A stretch of DNA of 64,000 nucleotides, taken from contig LR632930.1 of the NCBI GenBank assembly GCA_902167325.1, forward strand, positions 2,666,001 through 2,730,000, in the 5' to 3' direction. The position numbers and the translations under genes are program-made. The notes below the pieces were generated by a model, which saw only the letters and a list, made by a program, of their open reading frames with translations, was not told the DNA's origin and searched no databases. This document shows positions 62,725 through 64,000 of the stretch, one piece after another. This DNA is from Chitinophaga pinensis. Lineage in GTDB: Bacteria; Bacteroidota; Bacteroidia; Chitinophagales; Chitinophagaceae. Each line of letters begins with the position of its first letter. Position 1 is the stretch's first letter.

Positions 62725-63048
62725 ATGTGGACAACGTTGGAAAGTGAAGAACAGCTGGCAGAGATCCGGCAACGGTCATTCGACCACCCTGTTGTGATAT
62801 TCAAGCACAGCACGCGCTGCCCTACCAGTGGTATGGTTAAAACGCGGCTGGAGCGTTCTTTGGCGCCGGAAGGCTGGGAGTTTTATTATCTCGACCTTAT
62901 CCGTTACCGCCCTGTGAGCAATTACATCGCCGAGAAATTCGGCGTGGAGCATGAATCCCCCCAGGTGCTGCTGATCCGGAACGGTGAATGTGTGTACGAC
63001 GAAAGTCATATGGCCATCCGCATGGAGGAACTGACAGAGATGAGCTAA
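62725..63048 (+). CDS. ytxJ: Bacillithiol-system monothiol redox protein YtxJ
   Basis: 107 aa thioredoxin-fold protein of the YtxJ family, which removes bacillithiol from cysteines. The active site is HSTRCPTSG near residue 33 with one cysteine (monothiol C-P-T-S); the rest is VVIFKH, WEFYYLDLIRYRPVSNYIAEKFGVEHESPQVLLIRNGECVYDESH with the cis-Pro in ESPQ. A TTG at 62716 is part of the promoter box, so the ATG at 62725 is taken. It suggests that this organism uses bacillithiol; other bacillithiol genes are not in the window. Confidence 0.88.
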   Translation: MWTTLESEEQLAEIRQRSFDHPVVIFKHSTRCPTSGMVKTRLERSLAPEGWEFYYLDLIRYRPVSNYIAEKFGVEHESPQVLLIRNGECVYDESHMAIRMEELTEMS

Positions 63049-63065
63049 GAAAAATATTAAAAAAG

Positions 63066-63118
63066 GGCGCGGTCCTGTTGAAAAGTGTAATTGCTTTTTA
63101 ACAGGACCGCGTTTTTTG
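63066..63118 (+). terminator. Terminator after ytxJ
   Basis: Stem CGCGGTCCTGTT/AACAGGACCGCG (63068-63079, 63100-63111) with a 20-nt loop, then T6. A nested AAAAG/CTTTT extends the stem. Confidence 0.9.
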
Positions 63119-63126
63119 TAGATTTG
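63119..63126 (+). promoter_or_regulatory. Candidate -7 box for ubiX
   Basis: TAGATTTG ending 4 nt before the ATG at 63131, again a nearly leaderless start. Confidence 0.45.
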
Positions 63127-63130
63127 CCAT

Positions 63131-63691
63131 ATGAAGCATCGTATAGTTGTGGCGGTTACCGGGGCCAGCGGTTCTATTTACGCACGCCAGCTCCTGCAGA
63201 AGCTGGACCGATTGAAGGACCAGGTGGATCAGGTAGCCATTGTGATGACAGATAATGCCAAAACCGTCTGGGAAACTGAGCTGGAAGATAAAGGGTATGA
63301 GCATTTGCCTTTCCCTGTGTTTTCGCAGAAAGATTTCCATGCCCCTTTTGCCAGCGGGAGCGGGCGCTTCAATACCATGATCATCTGCCCCTGTTCCATG
63401 GGTACTTTGGGCCGTATTGCAGGCGGCATCTCCAACGATCTTATTACCCGTGCTGCAGATGTGGTGCTGAAAGAACGGCGTAAACTGATATGCGTGCTGC
63501 GTGATACGCCTTACAACCTGGTGCACATCCGCAATATGCAAACCGTCACGGAAGCGGGAGGGATTATTTGTCCGGCTACGCCTTCCTTTTATTCAAAGCC
63601 CCGCACCATTGAAGAAGTAGCGGCAACGGTGACCGACCGTGTTATTGACCTGGCGGGCCTCGAGCAGGATACCTTCCGCTGGGGATCTTAA
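63131..63691 (+). CDS. ubiX: Flavin prenyltransferase
   Basis: 186 aa UbiX family: makes prenylated FMN for UbiD-type decarboxylases. VAVTGASGSIYARQLLQKL at the N-terminus (flavin phosphate loop), GRFNTMIICPCSMGTLGRIAGGISNDLITRAADVVLKERRKL, and LRDTPYNLVHIRNMQTVTEAGGIICPATPSFYSKP. No UbiD neighbour is in the window. Followed 18 nt later by aroQ. Confidence 0.94.
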   Translation: MKHRIVVAVTGASGSIYARQLLQKLDRLKDQVDQVAIVMTDNAKTVWETELEDKGYEHLPFPVFSQKDFHAPFASGSGRFNTMIICPCSMGTLGRIAGGISNDLITRAADVVLKERRKLICVLRDTPYNLVHIRNMQTVTEAGGIICPATPSFYSKPRTIEEVAATVTDRVIDLAGLEQDTFRWGS

Positions 63692-63709
63692 TACCGATCA
63701 ATCTATCTC

Positions 63710-64000
63710 ATGAAAATAGCCATCATCAACGGACCCAACCTGAACCTGTTGGGCAAGCGCGAACCGGAGATCTACGGAAAGATCTCTTTCGAACAGTACT
63801 TCGAAACACTCAAAGCTGCTTTCCCGCAGGCGGATCTGGTGTATTACCAGAGCAATGTGGAAGGGGAGCTGATCAATAAGCTGCAGGAATTAGGGTTTGA
63901 ATACGACGGCATCATCTTTAATGGCGGCGCCTATACCCACTATTCCTATGCTATCCGCGATGCCATTGCAGGGATACAAACACCCGTGGTGGAAGTGCAT
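63710..64000 (+). CDS. aroQ: 3-dehydroquinate dehydratase type II (cut by the window end)
   Basis: First 97 codons only. Converts 3-dehydroquinate to 3-dehydroshikimate in the shikimate pathway. The N-terminus IAIINGPNLNLLGKREPEIYG carries the catalytic region (PNLN-LG, REPEIYG with the Tyr), followed by FEYDGIIFNGGAYTHYSYAIRDAIAG and VVEVH; the end of the gene lies outside. It follows ubiX on the same strand, possibly co-transcribed. Confidence 0.9.
   Translation, partial: MKIAIINGPNLNLLGKREPEIYGKISFEQYFETLKAAFPQADLVYYQSNVEGELINKLQELGFEYDGIIFNGGAYTHYSYAIRDAIAGIQTPVVEVH

Noticed and set aside
1..64000. tRNA, rRNA, riboswitch and insertion-sequence signals
   Set aside because: No cloverleaf, rRNA block, known riboswitch core or transposase with inverted ends was recognised on either strand. 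A covariance-model scan would be decisive and could not be run.

Overview
The window reads as a piece of a Bacteroidota chromosome, most likely from the family Chitinophagaceae and close to Chitinophaga. The reasons are repeated TAnnTTTG promoter boxes (sometimes with TTTG about 20 bp upstream), few Shine-Dalgarno sites, secreted OmpA-like, porin-type and TonB-receptor-like barrels, an HU/SPOR-type envelope protein, PmoA-family and DUF4230-type proteins, YtxJ, and a glycine-rich RRM protein. I see no rRNA, tRNA, insertion sequence, prophage or CRISPR array. It is ordinary core chromosome with a few unusual features.

Layout. 0.5-6.2 kb: thyA-folA, dnaG in the opposite direction, a thiolase and the pyruvate dehydrogenase E1 beta gene. 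6.6-8.4 kb: a cysE-cysM cysteine operon. 8.5-13.6 kb: a sigma-54 response regulator whose DNA-binding end lies in another frame behind a run of nine A, a coupled alpha/beta hydrolase, a MerR/B12-type regulator, lepB and cdd. 13.7-21.1 kb: a TPR protein, argS with an internal 60-residue tandem duplication, two outer-membrane proteins and dnaK. 21.2-31.1 kb: a lipoprotein hydrolase, malQ, a dipeptide epimerase, a non-secreted gingipain-like C25 protein with a small partner, a PmoA-family protein, and a deacetylase/glycosyltransferase pair. 31.5-40.4 kb: an aldehyde dehydrogenase, an MFS exporter, a pfkA-pyk glycolytic operon, a prolyl oligopeptidase and an RmlD-like reductase. 40.8-48.0 kb: a lipoprotein and a three-gene envelope module (large TPR protein, outer-membrane barrel, HU/SPOR protein). 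48.4-64 kb: doxX, ybgC-cinA, a 2-oxoacid dehydrogenase E2, an RRM protein, small regulators, an S9 peptidase, an EamA transporter, a polyprenol-mannosyltransferase-like enzyme, an exonuclease-mpl pair, a small lipoprotein, ytxJ, ubiX and the start of aroQ.

The most interesting signals are not protein families. (1) Four intergenic arrays keep a strict 11-bp register over 110-220 bp. Each lies downstream of a rho-independent terminator, and two of them, 28 kb apart and inverted, share an identical 27-bp end. (2) The sigma-54 regulator seems to need a -1 slip on A9 to make its Fis-type helix-turn-helix. (3) ArgRS carries a duplicated insertion.

The genes cover housekeeping (nucleotide, cysteine, glycolysis and 2-oxoacid metabolism, primase, chaperone, tRNA charging, signal peptidase), envelope construction and peptidoglycan recycling (mpl, epimerase), and peptide and glycan turnover. 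All functions are inferred by reading motifs; no database search was run.
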